Of a DNA stretch of 64,000 nucleotides, positions 1-9,386 are shown piece after piece; position 1 is the first letter of the stretch, and each line of letters begins with the position of its first letter. The position numbers and the translations under genes were made by a program. The notes under the pieces are model-generated. The model saw only the letters and a list, made by a program, of their open reading frames with translations, ran no database searches and was not told the DNA's origin. The DNA comes from a bacterium D16-56 (lineage in GTDB: Bacteria; Bacillota; Clostridia; Lachnospirales; Lachnospiraceae): positions 62,001 through 126,000 of the forward strand of contig RAYY01000002.1 in the NCBI GenBank assembly GCA_003611875.1, given 5' to 3'.

Positions 1-1128
1 ATCTACCTCAACATTTTTGGAAGGAGAGATTACCTTGTTGGTATTGGCATAAAGCTCCATCGCCTCGTCCGACAGAATCACCTCCAGAACCGCCTTCGCA
101 TCCTCCAGATTTTCCGCTTCTGAACAGACTGCATACCCGGTTATAGGTACAACCGGCATCTGGCCCCGGCTGCTGGGGAATCCGATTACCAGCATTTCAA
201 AATCCGGTTTGCCGTAAGCCGTCTCTGCATTGGCCGCCCCCCAATAGGCCATTACAATAGGAGTCTTCTGGGCCAGAAAATCCGGGCCCTCCCCCTCAAT
301 CGCCTCGTAAGTATAGGCAGCCTTTGCATCAATATACCCCTTGTCGATCATTTCCTGAAGAAATTCAAAGCCCGGGCGCATATAATCACTGTATTTGCGC
401 TCTCCCTTATTCAGCGCCTCGATCTCCTCCTGCGTATGTCCGCCATTGTATAAATCCGCATACGCCTGGGCAAAAACAAAGTTCTCCAGCCACCAGCGGT
501 TGGCCCCTACGGGAGTCTCGATTCCGTTCTCCTTAAACACACGGCAGCATTCCAGAAAATCCTCCGGCGTTTCAGGCAGAGAAAGACCATACTGATCAAA
601 CATATCTTTATTGATAAACAATCCGTAAGCTACCACCTCCTGGGGAATCGCTACCAGCTTTCCGTTGATCGTGTTGGCGGCCTTTACCACATCCCGCAGA
701 TTTTTGGCACATTCCAGCTCTGATAAATCCAAAAGCTTTCCTTCCTTCCCCAGAACCTGAATTGTATCTGGATTCATCAAATAAAAATCATCCATATTGT
801 GGCGAACCCGGTCAATCACCACATCGTCATAGGTCCTCTCCTGATAATTCTCCGCCGTATAGGTTCTGTACTCCACAGTCAGATGAAGCCTTTCCTCTGC
901 CATACTGATGGTCATGTCAAAGGCTGTCCTTGCGATATTATCTACCCCTGGTTTTGATTTTTCCATAGAGCCGAACAGATTCACAACCCTTTCTTCCTTT
1001 CCGTCGTCTGCAATCAGGTTTTGTGTCACGTCCGGCTTCTTCCCGCAGGAGGCTGTCGTAAATGCCACGGCTCCTGCCAGAAAAACTGCTGCAGCCCGTT
1101 TCCTCTCTGCCTTCCAAAACATGCTCAT
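1..1128 (-). CDS. ABC transporter family-1 solute-binding lipoprotein (3' end outside window)
   Basis: The reading frame is open from the ATG at 1128 to the window edge (376 residues visible, no stop reached). It starts with a basic N-terminus, a hydrophobic stretch and a lipobox TASC (Cys28), so it should be a surface-anchored lipoprotein. The body (LVAIPQEVVAYGLFINKDMF, later PITGYAVCSEAENLEDAKA) resembles MalE-type carbohydrate-binding proteins of ABC importers. An AAAGGAA site precedes the start. Only 12 bp separate it from the stop of the hybrid kinase upstream, so the two are probably co-transcribed. This suggests that the binding protein supplies or senses the kinase's ligand. Permease genes, if present, lie outside the window. 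The substrate cannot be read from sequence. Confidence 0.85.
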   Translation of the reverse strand, partial: MSMFWKAERKRAAAVFLAGAVAFTTASCGKKPDVTQNLIADDGKEERVVNLFGSMEKSKPGVDNIARTAFDMTISMAEERLHLTVEYRTYTAENYQERTYDDVVIDRVRHNMDDFYLMNPDTIQVLGKEGKLLDLSELECAKNLRDVVKAANTINGKLVAIPQEVVAYGLFINKDMFDQYGLSLPETPEDFLECCRVFKENGIETPVGANRWWLENFVFAQAYADLYNGGHTQEEIEALNKGERKYSDYMRPGFEFLQEMIDKGYIDAKAAYTYEAIEGEGPDFLAQKTPIVMAYWGAANAETAYGKPDFEMLVIGFPSSRGQMPVVPITGYAVCSEAENLEDAKAVLEVILSDEAMELYANTNKVISPSKNVEVD

Positions 1129-1140
1129 ACTTGATTCCTT

Positions 1141-3774
1141 TCATGATTTTCTTTTTATGTATTGATTCAATGTTTTCTTGAGCAATCCCATATCAATCGG
1201 CTTGGAGATATGAACATTCATTCCTGCATCCAAGGCGTCCTTCACATCCTCTGCAAAGGCATTGGCAGTCATGGCAATAATCGGAATCTCCCCTGCATCC
1301 CTGCGTTTTAATGCCCGAATGGCTCTGGCAGCTTCATAGCCATTCATGACCGGCATCTGGACATCCATCAAAACAGCGTCAAACTCGCCCTCTGCCGCCC
1401 TCTCAAAACGCTCCACAGCCAGCTGGCCGTTTTCCAGAATCTCACAGGCAGCTCCCTCGACCTCCAAAAGCTCAAACAAAATCTCTGCGTTAATCTCATT
1501 ATCCTCTGCCACTAATAAATGAAGCCCTTCTATGCTGTCCTGGCCTGCTGACTTATCTTCAAGATTCTCTGTATTCTGCCCTGCCTGTATCTCCAAAATC
1601 TTTTCTTTAAAAGCAGAGACAAAAAAGGGTTTGGTAAGAACTCCCACACTCTCAAGCTGAAAGGCCTCCGCTTCCACTACATCTCCATCATATGCAGTCA
1701 AGAACAGGATGGGAACCGGCTCCGCCACAACAGACCGGATCTGCCTGGCAGTCTCAATCCCGTCCATATCCGGCATTTTCCAGTCTAACAGAATCATGTG
1801 ATAGCCTTGTCCTCTTTCCCATGCATCCTGAATCAGCCGGACAGCCTCCTCCCCGCCTAATGCAGTATCCACCATAACCCCCGTATGCTTCATAAGGATC
1901 TGAACGCTTCTGCAGACCTCAATATCATCATCCACTGCCAAGATTCTGGAGATTTTGCTGGTCTCCCAGAATGCCCTGTCTGCCTGTCCGTCAGGAATAC
2001 GCAGCTCTACCTCTACCCGGAACAGGCTGCCTTTGTCCACCTCACTGAACACTTCTATGGTTCCGCCCATAAGCTCCACAATATTTTTCGTGATAGCCAT
2101 GCCCAGGCCAGTGCCCTGCACCTTATTGGTAGTGCTGTTTTCCGCCCTGGTAAATGCCTCAAAAATGGTCTCCAAATATTCCGGCGTCATCCCGTAGCCA
2201 TTGTCCTCCACCTCAATGCGGATATGCTCATATTGACCGGAACGCTGGGGCAGGCCGATGATCCGGAACCAGATGCTGCCTCCCTTGGGCGTATATTTGA
2301 CTGCATTTGAGAGAAGGTTAATCAGAATCTGATTGATTCTGGTCTCATCACCTACCAGATATTCATGCTTAATGCCCGTTACCGTCACTTCAAAAGTCTG
2401 GTTTCTTCCATTGGCCATAGGACGGATAATGGCATCTACCGAGGACACCAGATCACTGAGGGTAAATTCTCCAATAGTCAGAACCACCTTCCCGCTCTCG
2501 ATCTTAGATACATCCAGCACATCATTGATCAGGCTCAAAAGATGCTGGCCGGATGCCATAATCTTTCTGGTGTACTCCCGCACCTTTGCAGGATTATCGG
2601 CATCCTTGGCAAGCAGCGTGGTAAATCCCAGAATCGCATTCATGGGCGTGCGGATATCATGGGACATATTGGAAAGAAAGGTGGTCTTAGATTTACTGGC
2701 AATCTGGGCCGCCTGCAAAGCCTCTGCCAGCTGCTTATTGTGAATTTCCCGCTCTCGCTCCCGCTCCCTTCTGATACGAAACTGCTGCCTATGATTCAGG
2801 TAATATAAAATGCAGCAGAGTAAAAATGCCACCAGCATCACCAGGACCACAATCAGGATATTCTGGTTGACCGCCCTTCCCTCCTGCTGGATCGCCTCGA
2901 TCGGCACATAACCAATCAGATAGACTCCTCCGTCATTCACCGCCCACATATAGATCAGGGAATGTTTATCGCGGATATTGTGATAAAACATGATATTCTT
3001 TCCGTTTCTCACACTCTCCGCCACATCATTCTGGATTTCCGGCTCCAGAATATCATTGGCACGATAAAAATCCTGAAGGTTTAAATGTCCTGCGATCCGT
3101 TCCCCCATTCCCTTGGGCTTCAGCACAAGCCTTTCACTCTTTGCATCCATAATGTAAAGCATAGCGCTGCCATTGTAAAAGCTTCCCGGCAGTGCCTCGT
3201 CAAAAGAGTCATAAATATATTCTATATAGAGAACTGCTATCTCCTGATCGTCCTTGATAACCGGACACTTTATGGTATATGCCCAGGTTCCCATATTGTT
3301 TAAATAGGACTGGGAAATCGGAAGCCCTTCCACCGTCTTGCCGGAGGAAAAGTCCAATCCCTCCTCAGAAAAGCTCCCGCCTGTGTTTGAAACTCCTTCC
3401 ATCTCCCCCGCCAGAATCAGAGACAGCCGTACCATGGTCCGGTTGTTATTATAAGAACGGATAAATTCCTTTGGGTCCTCAGCCATGGTGATCTCCTGGG
3501 CAATCAGCTTCTGAAACTCCGCCTCCTTGCTTAAGATCGCCTCTAAAGTACCCTTGATCAGCCCTAAGCTTTCGCTTAAATTATGAATGGCAGAGGAGGA
3601 CATCTCCGTGGATATCCTTCTGGCGACCGAAAACACCACTGCTGCCAAAACACAAAAAACAAATACAATCGACAAAATCAAGGAGAGCTCCCTCTGTTTC
3701 CTGCTCCCCTTTTGATTCCCTTTCATCCTCATCTCCATCTTAACGCCCCTGATTCGCTTCCCAGACTTTTTCAT
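1141..3774 (-). CDS. Hybrid sensor histidine kinase with two receiver domains
   Basis: 877 aa. Two membrane segments (about residues 31-53 and 304-327) bracket an extracytoplasmic sensor domain of about 250 residues. A HisKA domain follows with the phospho-acceptor motif MSHDIRTPMNA (His372). Then come a HATPase_c domain with DNGYGM and GTGLGM boxes and two receiver domains (VDDDIEVC...LLDWKMPDMDG and AEDNEINAE...LMDVQMPVMNG). No Hpt domain is visible, so the output partner is probably encoded elsewhere. It lies between an orphan DctP-like lipoprotein and an ABC binding protein, which suggests that it reads ligand through one of them. The start is not certain: the first ATG has a weak ribosome site, and internal ATGs lie at residues 13, 15 and 17. 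Confidence 0.9.
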   Translation of the reverse strand: MKKSGKRIRGVKMEMRMKGNQKGSRKQRELSLILSIVFVFCVLAAVVFSVARRISTEMSSSAIHNLSESLGLIKGTLEAILSKEAEFQKLIAQEITMAEDPKEFIRSYNNNRTMVRLSLILAGEMEGVSNTGGSFSEEGLDFSSGKTVEGLPISQSYLNNMGTWAYTIKCPVIKDDQEIAVLYIEYIYDSFDEALPGSFYNGSAMLYIMDAKSERLVLKPKGMGERIAGHLNLQDFYRANDILEPEIQNDVAESVRNGKNIMFYHNIRDKHSLIYMWAVNDGGVYLIGYVPIEAIQQEGRAVNQNILIVVLVMLVAFLLCCILYYLNHRQQFRIRREREREREIHNKQLAEALQAAQIASKSKTTFLSNMSHDIRTPMNAILGFTTLLAKDADNPAKVREYTRKIMASGQHLLSLINDVLDVSKIESGKVVLTIGEFTLSDLVSSVDAIIRPMANGRNQTFEVTVTGIKHEYLVGDETRINQILINLLSNAVKYTPKGGSIWFRIIGLPQRSGQYEHIRIEVEDNGYGMTPEYLETIFEAFTRAENSTTNKVQGTGLGMAITKNIVELMGGTIEVFSEVDKGSLFRVEVELRIPDGQADRAFWETSKISRILAVDDDIEVCRSVQILMKHTGVMVDTALGGEEAVRLIQDAWERGQGYHMILLDWKMPDMDGIETARQIRSVVAEPVPILFLTAYDGDVVEAEAFQLESVGVLTKPFFVSAFKEKILEIQAGQNTENLEDKSAGQDSIEGLHLLVAEDNEINAEILFELLEVEGAACEILENGQLAVERFERAAEGEFDAVLMDVQMPVMNGYEAARAIRALKRRDAGEIPIIAMTANAFAEDVKDALDAGMNVHISKPIDMGLLKKTLNQYIKRKS

Positions 3775-3896
3775 TTAATTTTCCAGATTTACAAGGTAAT
3801 CCTATGTTACAATATACCACTATTACATGCCAAAGTCAAAAAGATGTTCAGAAAAAATCCTTCCGTAAAGCTCCCGCTGCTATGGCTCGAATTCCT

Positions 3897-4940
3897 TCAC
3901 CGTAACCCTCTGTTCTCCTCCCCCGCCTCCACAATCCTCTCAATCACATCCATATAATCCGCACAGAATCTCTGATACACAGGCATCATAGCTGCCTGAA
4001 AACGAGCCTTTTCTTCATCTGAAAGCTCCACCACCACACATCCGGCGCTGCGCACCCGGCGCTGGGATGCCTCTGATCTTTGGGTCCACAGCTTCCTCTC
4101 ATACAAAGCCGATTCCTTTGCACATTCTAAAATAATCTCCTGATCCTCCGGCGAAAGCTTTTCCCATGTATATTGAGACATTAACTGCATCTCCGGCACA
4201 CGGGTATGCTCATCCACCGTATAATAAGGCGCCACTTCATAATGACGGACCGACTCATAGGATGGCCAGTTATTCTCTGCTCCGTCAATCTCTCCGGTCT
4301 CCAGCGCAGAATATACCTTGTCATACGTCATAGGAATCGCGGTTCCGCCCAAAGCTTCCACCATGGCTGCCATCATCTCCGATTCCTGGACCCGGATTTT
4401 CCTTCCTTTAATATCCTCCAGCCTCTGAACCGGCTTATTCGTCCAATAAAAATTCCGGGCTCCTGCGTCGTACCAGGACAGCCCGGTCAAGCCGGAGCCA
4501 TCCAGAATCTCCATAAACTCATCCCCGATCTCCCCCTCCAAAATCTTCCACATGTGCTCGGAATTTTTATACAGATAAGGCATCTGAAGCACATTCAGCT
4601 CTGGCACAAACTCTGACAAGGACGAAAGGGAAGCCCGCACAAAATCAATCCCCCCATATTGAAGCTGCTCCACCACAGCCTGCTCATCTCCCAGTTCTCC
4701 TCCTGCATGGACCAGAATCTCAATCCTCCCACTGGTTCTTTCCTTCACCAGCTCGGCAAACTTGTAAGCCCCCTTTGTAGTAGGATAATCCTCTGCCTGG
4801 TTTTCCGCATACGTCAGTACAAGCTCCGGCACAGGCTCCTGCCCCTTCCCTCCATACAGCTCCCCGCAGGCTGCCAGTATCACCCCCATCATCAAAAATC
4901 CGATTCCCTGCACCATCCATACCGCAATTCTTCGTATCAT
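3897..4940 (-). CDS. Orphan DctP-family TRAP solute-binding lipoprotein
   Basis: 347 aa from the ATG at 4940. A TTG at 4961 is in frame, but it would lie only a few bases from the predicted transcription start, so ATG is preferred. The signal peptide ends in lipobox LAAC (Cys25). The core carries DctP-family features: LGDEQAVVEQLQYGGIDFVR, KIRVQESEMMAAMVEALGG and VYSALETGEIDGAENNWPSY. The last contains the conserved region that contacts the ligand carboxylate. No DctQ/DctM genes follow. Instead a hybrid kinase gene lies 122 bp downstream, so a sensory co-receptor role is plausible. It is a paralogue of the DctP at 7100-8221, from which a terminator and a promoter separate it. Confidence 0.87.
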   Translation of the reverse strand: MIRRIAVWMVQGIGFLMMGVILAACGELYGGKGQEPVPELVLTYAENQAEDYPTTKGAYKFAELVKERTSGRIEILVHAGGELGDEQAVVEQLQYGGIDFVRASLSSLSEFVPELNVLQMPYLYKNSEHMWKILEGEIGDEFMEILDGSGLTGLSWYDAGARNFYWTNKPVQRLEDIKGRKIRVQESEMMAAMVEALGGTAIPMTYDKVYSALETGEIDGAENNWPSYESVRHYEVAPYYTVDEHTRVPEMQLMSQYTWEKLSPEDQEIILECAKESALYERKLWTQRSEASQRRVRSAGCVVVELSDEEKARFQAAMMPVYQRFCADYMDVIERIVEAGEENRGLR

Positions 4941-4972
4941 TCTCTCCCACCCCCAAATCAACTCTTCCTGTT

Positions 4973-5001
4973 ATTATAACAATAAGCCATCCTCTGCGCA
5001 A
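4973..5001 (-). promoter_or_regulatory. Probable promoter for the orphan dctP / hybrid kinase unit
   Basis: On the minus strand TATAAT (4973-4978) lies 17 bp from TTGCGC (4996-5001). The -10 is perfect and the -35 weak, as in activator-dependent promoters. Transcription would start near 4966, which supports the ATG at 4940 over the TTG at 4961. Confidence 0.55.
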
Positions 5002-5116
5002 CCGTTTCTCGATTCCGGCCTGCCTGCTCTCAGTGCCCTCTGCACACCGGCGAAGCGAGGGTACTGTGCTGACTGTATGACGCGCCAAAATACCCGTGCG
5101 CATCCCTCCCTCAGCC

Positions 5117-5156
5117 AAAAATAAAGCAGCCCACAAACCAAAAGCTTGTGAACTGC
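5117..5156 (-). terminator. Intrinsic terminator after dctM
   Basis: Minus-strand hairpin: GCAGTTCACAA pairs with TTGTGGGCTGC (11 bp, two G-U pairs), followed by TTTATTTTT. It separates the TRAP operon from the orphan dctP/kinase unit. Confidence 0.65.
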
Positions 5157-5174
5157 CATATTTTTCTGTTTTTA

Positions 5175-6467
5175 TTACCCAAGAAGCCCTGGTAGCCACA
5201 TACTGATTGCCGGAACAAAGGTAATCAGCAAAAGAGAAATAACCATACACAAATAGAAGGGCAGGGTTGCCTTTACTACCTTCTCCATGGGCAGCTTGGC
5301 AATGGCAGAGCCGATAAACAGAACGGCTCCTACAGGAGGTGTCAAAAGACCAATACCACAGTTAAGAATTACCATAATACCAAACTGAATCGGATCAATC
5401 CCAATAGAGGTAGCAATCGGAAGCAGAATCGGCGTGGCAATCAAAATAATCGGCGCCATATCCATGATACAGCCAAGGACCAGCAGGATCAGATTCAGCA
5501 GCAGGGCCAGTATATAAGGATTCCTGGTCAGGCCCGTAATAGCATTTGCCGCCAGATCCGGAACATGGAGCCTGGTCAGACAAAAGCCAAACACGGCTGA
5601 CGTAGAGATCAATATCAGCACGATGGAAAGAGTGGCAACACAGTCGTCCAGGGCTTTCCATACCCCCTTCCAGTCCAGACCTCTATAGACAAATACACTG
5701 ACCAGCAGGCTGTAGATAACAGCCACAGCTGCAGACTCGGTAGCCGTAAACATACCGCCGACCACGCCGAACACCACGATCAGCACGGCTGCCAGTGCCC
5801 ATATGGACACACTGAGCTGCTTTGCAAGATTCTTAACAGAGAAGGGCTCTCCCTTGGGATAATTCCTCTTCACAGAGATGACGTAGGAGCCAATCATCAA
5901 ACACATGGCCAGCAGCGCCCCCGGAACATAGCCTGCCAAAAACAGAGAGCCTACGGAAATTCCGCCTGCCGTGGTAGCATAAATAACCATATTGTGGCTG
6001 GGAGGAACCAGAAGTCCCTCACAGGAGGAGGTGATGGTAACTGCTGTGGAGAAATCCGCATCATACCCCTGATCTACCATCATGGGAATCAAAATAGAAC
6101 CCAGAGAAGCCGTATCGGCAGATGCAGAACCGGATATTCCGCCGAAGAAATAGGAGGCCACAATATTTACCATTGCCATACCACCCCGCATCCAGCCTAC
6201 ACACGCATTGGCCAGAGCAATCAGCTTATCGGAAATACCGCCGCTTCCCATAAGTACACCCATGGTGATAAAAAAGGGAACTGCCATCAGGCTAAAGGAG
6301 CTGATCCCCTTTACCATGTACTGACAAATGTTGGATAAAGGCAGTCCCTGGGCCATCAGGCAAAGCACAGACGCCAGACCCACAGCGTATGCAATGGGAA
6401 AGCGCAGAAAAATCATCACGAAAAAGCTGCCAAGTAAAACGGCAATCGCCATTGTATTCGCATCCAT
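5175..6467 (-). CDS. dctM: TRAP transporter large permease subunit (DctM)
   Basis: 430 aa, very hydrophobic, with about twelve membrane segments. It has typical DctM features such as the N-terminal FLRFPIAYAVGLAS stretch, SGSASADTASLGSILIPMM and GIGLLTPPVGAVLFIGSAIA. It forms the ion-driven channel that moves the ligand delivered by DctP, and it works with DctQ in the cytoplasmic membrane. Its start codon overlaps the dctQ stop (TAATG), and an AAAGGAGG site lies in the end of dctQ, indicating translational coupling. Family members import C4-dicarboxylates, sugar acids or sialic acid; the sequence alone does not say which. Confidence 0.95.
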   Translation of the reverse strand: MDANTMAIAVLLGSFFVMIFLRFPIAYAVGLASVLCLMAQGLPLSNICQYMVKGISSFSLMAVPFFITMGVLMGSGGISDKLIALANACVGWMRGGMAMVNIVASYFFGGISGSASADTASLGSILIPMMVDQGYDADFSTAVTITSSCEGLLVPPSHNMVIYATTAGGISVGSLFLAGYVPGALLAMCLMIGSYVISVKRNYPKGEPFSVKNLAKQLSVSIWALAAVLIVVFGVVGGMFTATESAAVAVIYSLLVSVFVYRGLDWKGVWKALDDCVATLSIVLILISTSAVFGFCLTRLHVPDLAANAITGLTRNPYILALLLNLILLVLGCIMDMAPIILIATPILLPIATSIGIDPIQFGIMVILNCGIGLLTPPVGAVLFIGSAIAKLPMEKVVKATLPFYLCMVISLLLITFVPAISMWLPGLLG

Positions 6468-6991
6468 TAAGCCTCATCCTCCTTTACAAAAATCTTCTTT
6501 ACATGGTTATACAGAGCCTCAAGCTCAAACACCAGCATCGCCGCTCCGGCTAATGGTATCGGGAAATACATCCAGAACCGGGAGAGCCACGGCATACTCT
6601 CATAAGCGCCTCGTCCGCCGATGGTCTGGGCATACTGCCATCCCACAACGATCATAATCAGCGCCAATATCAAAACTGCCAGATCCGCAAGAATATCTAA
6701 AAAACGGATCAAAGCCTTCGGAAGATATGCATCAAAGGATGTCATCCGAATATGCGTACCATTGCGGATAGCTAAGGCAGCGGAAAGCACCGCCATGTAA
6801 GACATCAATGTCAGAACCACCTGTTCCGACCAGGCCGGATCCGGAATGAACGGAATATATCTTCCGCAAACAGCCATAAACGTAATGCCGATATCTGCAA
6901 TCAAAAGCAGCTTACAAATAAAAAGAGTTATTTTATACACAATATCATAGATTGATTTAATCTTATCGATTTTCTCAAAAAATGCAGGCAT
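6467..6991 (-). CDS. dctQ: TRAP transporter small permease subunit (DctQ)
   Basis: 174 aa with four predicted membrane helices, the usual size and topology for DctQ. Family features include the FMAVCGRY segment, PAWSEQVVLTLMSYMAVLSAALAIRNGTHIRM and a positively charged C-terminus. It is the scaffold subunit that pairs with DctM. The ATG has an AAAGGAG site. It is separated from dctP by 108 bp holding a perfect hairpin and a cre-like site, which could let the binding protein be made in excess over the membrane subunits. Confidence 0.93.
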   Translation of the reverse strand: MPAFFEKIDKIKSIYDIVYKITLFICKLLLIADIGITFMAVCGRYIPFIPDPAWSEQVVLTLMSYMAVLSAALAIRNGTHIRMTSFDAYLPKALIRFLDILADLAVLILALIMIVVGWQYAQTIGGRGAYESMPWLSRFWMYFPIPLAGAAMLVFELEALYNHVKKIFVKEDEA

Positions 6992-7013
6992 ACCTACTCC
7001 TTTCCAAGTACAG

Positions 7014-7027
7014 AGAAAGCGCTTACT
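7014..7027. promoter_or_regulatory. cre-like site (possible CcpA box) between dctP and dctQ
   Basis: AGAAAGCGCTTACT matches the catabolite-responsive-element consensus TGWAARCGNTWNCA at all but its two end positions. It sits inside the operon just upstream of dctQ, where CcpA could act as a roadblock. Its function is inferred from the match only. Confidence 0.4.
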
Positions 7028-7037
7028 TTTACTAGAA

Positions 7038-7071
7038 CGGGCACAGAACCCCCTACTTGCTTCTGTGCCCG
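7038..7071 (-). terminator. Perfect 11-bp hairpin between dctP and dctQ (attenuator or mRNA stabiliser)
   Basis: CGGGCACAGAA (7038-7048) and TTCTGTGCCCG (7061-7071) are exact inverted repeats with a 12-nt loop. No U-tract follows on the minus strand. A partial terminator or a 3' protector of dctP mRNA is therefore likelier than a full stop. Such hairpins are common after binding-protein genes. Confidence 0.6.
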
Positions 7072-7099
7072 CAAAACACCTGCCAAACAGGCTTCGTAT

Positions 7100-8221
7100 T
7101 TATTGCATGTCGAGAATCTGCTGATACAGATCTGCATAGGCAGAGGTATTCTCATCGATTACCTTCTTACAGGCTTCCTGCCACGGAGCCTTGTCCGTAA
7201 CCTCAACCACGTTACAGCCTTCTGCCTTCAGCTCATCCAAAACCTTATTCTCTGCTTCCTCAGAGATCTGGCGGTTGTACTCAGAAGCCAGCTTTGCAGC
7301 CTCCATCATGGCATTCTGCTGATTCTCGGTCAGCTTATCCCATGCATCATCCGTGATGATAACCTGGATAGCTCCCAGGGTATGGCCGTCTAAGATCAGG
7401 TTGTTGGCAACCTCCGGGAAGGCATTGGACTTGTAGTTGGCGATCGGCTGCTCGGCTCCGTCCACCACGCCGGTCTGCAGAGCAGAGTACAGCTCACCAA
7501 AGGCAACCACGGTGGGAGAAGCGCCCAGTCCCTCAACCATACCGTTCATAATCGGATCGTTGGACACACGCAGCTTCATACCAGCCAGATCCTCCAGGCT
7601 GTTTACCGGATTCTTGGTAAAGAAATGGCGGAAGCCCTCCTCGCCGTAGAACAGTCCTCTCACGCCTGTGCCGTTGTCATGGGGCTCAAGCAGAAAATCC
7701 GGTGCCAGGTCAGAGGTGGCAAAATTCCAGAAATGATTCCGATCCACAAAAGTATATGGAATGGAAAGCAGCATGGACTTCTCACCGCCGTAGCTGGTCA
7801 AAGCAAATGCAGAAATTCTGGACATATCAATGCTTCCGCCGCCGCCTAACATGGTATCCAGCACATCGTTCTCGGATCCTAAAACGCCGGAGGCCTGCAG
7901 ATCAATGGTAATGGAACCGCCGGACAGTTCTTCTACCTTCTCCTTAAAGAAGGAGTCTGTCTGTCCCACGATCGTATCCAAAGGATTCACCTCTGCATAA
8001 ATCAGGGTAACTGCCGGATCATTGGCTGCCGCCGCATCGCCTGCCGCCGCATCGCCTCCTGCCGCTTCTTCATTCCCATCTGCCGCCGCACCTGCATCAG
8101 ACGCAGCAGGAGCAGGAGCTGCTGTGGTAGCAGGAGCATCCGGCTCCTTCAGTCCGCACCCTGACAGAGATGCTGCAACCATAGCCGCACACAGCGCTGT
8201 TCCGATCCATCTTTTTTTCAT
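7100..8221 (-). CDS. dctP: TRAP transporter solute-binding lipoprotein (DctP)
   Basis: 373 aa from the ATG at 8221, which has a strong AAGGAGGG site; an upstream in-frame ATG at 8341 lacks one. The signal peptide ends SLSGC (Cys22). An Ala/Pro/Gly/Asp-rich linker of about 55 residues follows, typical of surface lipoproteins in these bacteria. The DctP domain shows MKLRVSNDPIMNGMVEGLGA and YSALQTGVVDGAEQPIANY. It captures the ligand outside the membrane and hands it to DctQM. The upstream -10 (TATAAT, 8292-8297 on the minus strand) lacks a good -35. That fits activation by the adjacent AraC-type regulator. Confidence 0.95.
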   Translation of the reverse strand: MKKRWIGTALCAAMVAASLSGCGLKEPDAPATTAAPAPAASDAGAAADGNEEAAGGDAAAGDAAAANDPAVTLIYAEVNPLDTIVGQTDSFFKEKVEELSGGSITIDLQASGVLGSENDVLDTMLGGGGSIDMSRISAFALTSYGGEKSMLLSIPYTFVDRNHFWNFATSDLAPDFLLEPHDNGTGVRGLFYGEEGFRHFFTKNPVNSLEDLAGMKLRVSNDPIMNGMVEGLGASPTVVAFGELYSALQTGVVDGAEQPIANYKSNAFPEVANNLILDGHTLGAIQVIITDDAWDKLTENQQNAMMEAAKLASEYNRQISEEAENKVLDELKAEGCNVVEVTDKAPWQEACKKVIDENTSAYADLYQQILDMQ

Positions 8222-8410
8222 AAAACATTCCCTCCTTATGATTTTTATGAAACATGTCCCGGTTTTCTGGAAACTTATGGGACACATTTTCATTATAGAG
8301 CATCCATCGTAGAAAAGGAATGGTAAATTCTTGTGAATCATAGTATAATTTTGTCCTCTTTTTCAAAATTATTTATGTAGTTCCCACAAACCTCCCTGCT
8401 TGCGTCTGTT

Positions 8411-9274
8411 TTACCGTTCCTTATTTTCACGAAAAATCCGGGTCCGGTATTCAGTGGGACTTATACCGGTTACGCGCCGGAATACCTTTGTAAAATAATT
8501 CGAATCTCCATATCCTACCGTCCTGCCAATCTCCTTAATATTCACCATAGGATCCTCCAACAGCTTTTTTGCCGCATCTACCCGGTATTCTGTCAAATAA
8601 GAGGTAAAATTTTTACCAAAACATTGTTTGAATAGCTTACAAAAATACGCCTCTGAGTAATTCATGGCATGAGCCAGCTCCTGCATGGAAATATCTTTTC
8701 TATAATTCTCAAAAATATGCTGTTCAATCATCTCCTTAACCCCGGAAAGACGAACATTCTCGTATTCATCCTCTGACAGAGCCTCTGGTTCTTTGACATC
8801 CTCCTCCGGCTCTTTTTTGGCTTTCTTTTCCTGAGATGCCTTCTCCTCCGCAGACTCTGTCTCCCTGCTCTTTGGCCATGCAGAATACGTTTCCTCCTGT
8901 TCAGATACAAGCCGGATGGCTTCCTCCATCACCAGCATCAGCTCATTCTCCTCATAAGGCTTTAAAAGATAATCCAGCGCCCGGACCGTAATCGCTTTTT
9001 TGGCATAGGCAAACTCATCAAATGCTGTCAGAAAAATGATACAGCATTTCTTGTCGTTCTTTCGAATTTCCTCTGCAGCCTCGATCCCATTGATGCCCGG
9101 CATCTCAATGTCAAGGATTGCGATCTGGATTTTATACTCCTCATAAGCCTCCAAAGCTTCTCTGCCGTTTTCCGCCTGGAAAATAATACACTTATCCTTT
9201 AGATTTTTCCGCAGGGTCTTGCAGAGCACCTCCCGCTCAATCATTTCATCATCCGCAATCAATATACGAACCAT
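8411..9274 (-). CDS. AraC-type response regulator of the TRAP locus
   Basis: 287 aa from the ATG at 9274. The in-frame ATG at 9286 abuts the AGGAGG site, so the second is better spaced, and family members usually begin at RILIADDE. The N-terminal receiver domain has acidic residues in IADDEM, phospho-acceptor Asp55 (LDIEMPGING), a Thr (FLTAFDE) and Lys (LLKPYEE). A charged Glu/Lys-rich linker follows. The C-terminus is a two-helix-turn-helix AraC domain (MQELAHAMNYSEAYFCKLFK, IGRTVGYGDSNYFTKVFRR). It probably activates dctPQM after phosphorylation by the kinase encoded upstream. Confidence 0.93.
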   Translation of the reverse strand: MVRILIADDEMIEREVLCKTLRKNLKDKCIIFQAENGREALEAYEEYKIQIAILDIEMPGINGIEAAEEIRKNDKKCCIIFLTAFDEFAYAKKAITVRALDYLLKPYEENELMLVMEEAIRLVSEQEETYSAWPKSRETESAEEKASQEKKAKKEPEEDVKEPEALSEDEYENVRLSGVKEMIEQHIFENYRKDISMQELAHAMNYSEAYFCKLFKQCFGKNFTSYLTEYRVDAAKKLLEDPMVNIKEIGRTVGYGDSNYFTKVFRRVTGISPTEYRTRIFRENKER

Positions 9275-9386
9275 GTGCTTTCTCATCCTCCTGCTCGATT
9301 CATTCCTTCCCGTTTGTTCCTCTTTCTGTCCGCCAGACTTTCATAATTGGTGGTGCGTCCGATACCGGGCGCATGGAGGTTTACTG

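Noticed and set aside
8221-8341. Longer N-terminus for DctP from the ATG at 8341
   Set aside because: It would place 40 residues before the signal peptide; the ATG at 8221 has a strong ribosome site.
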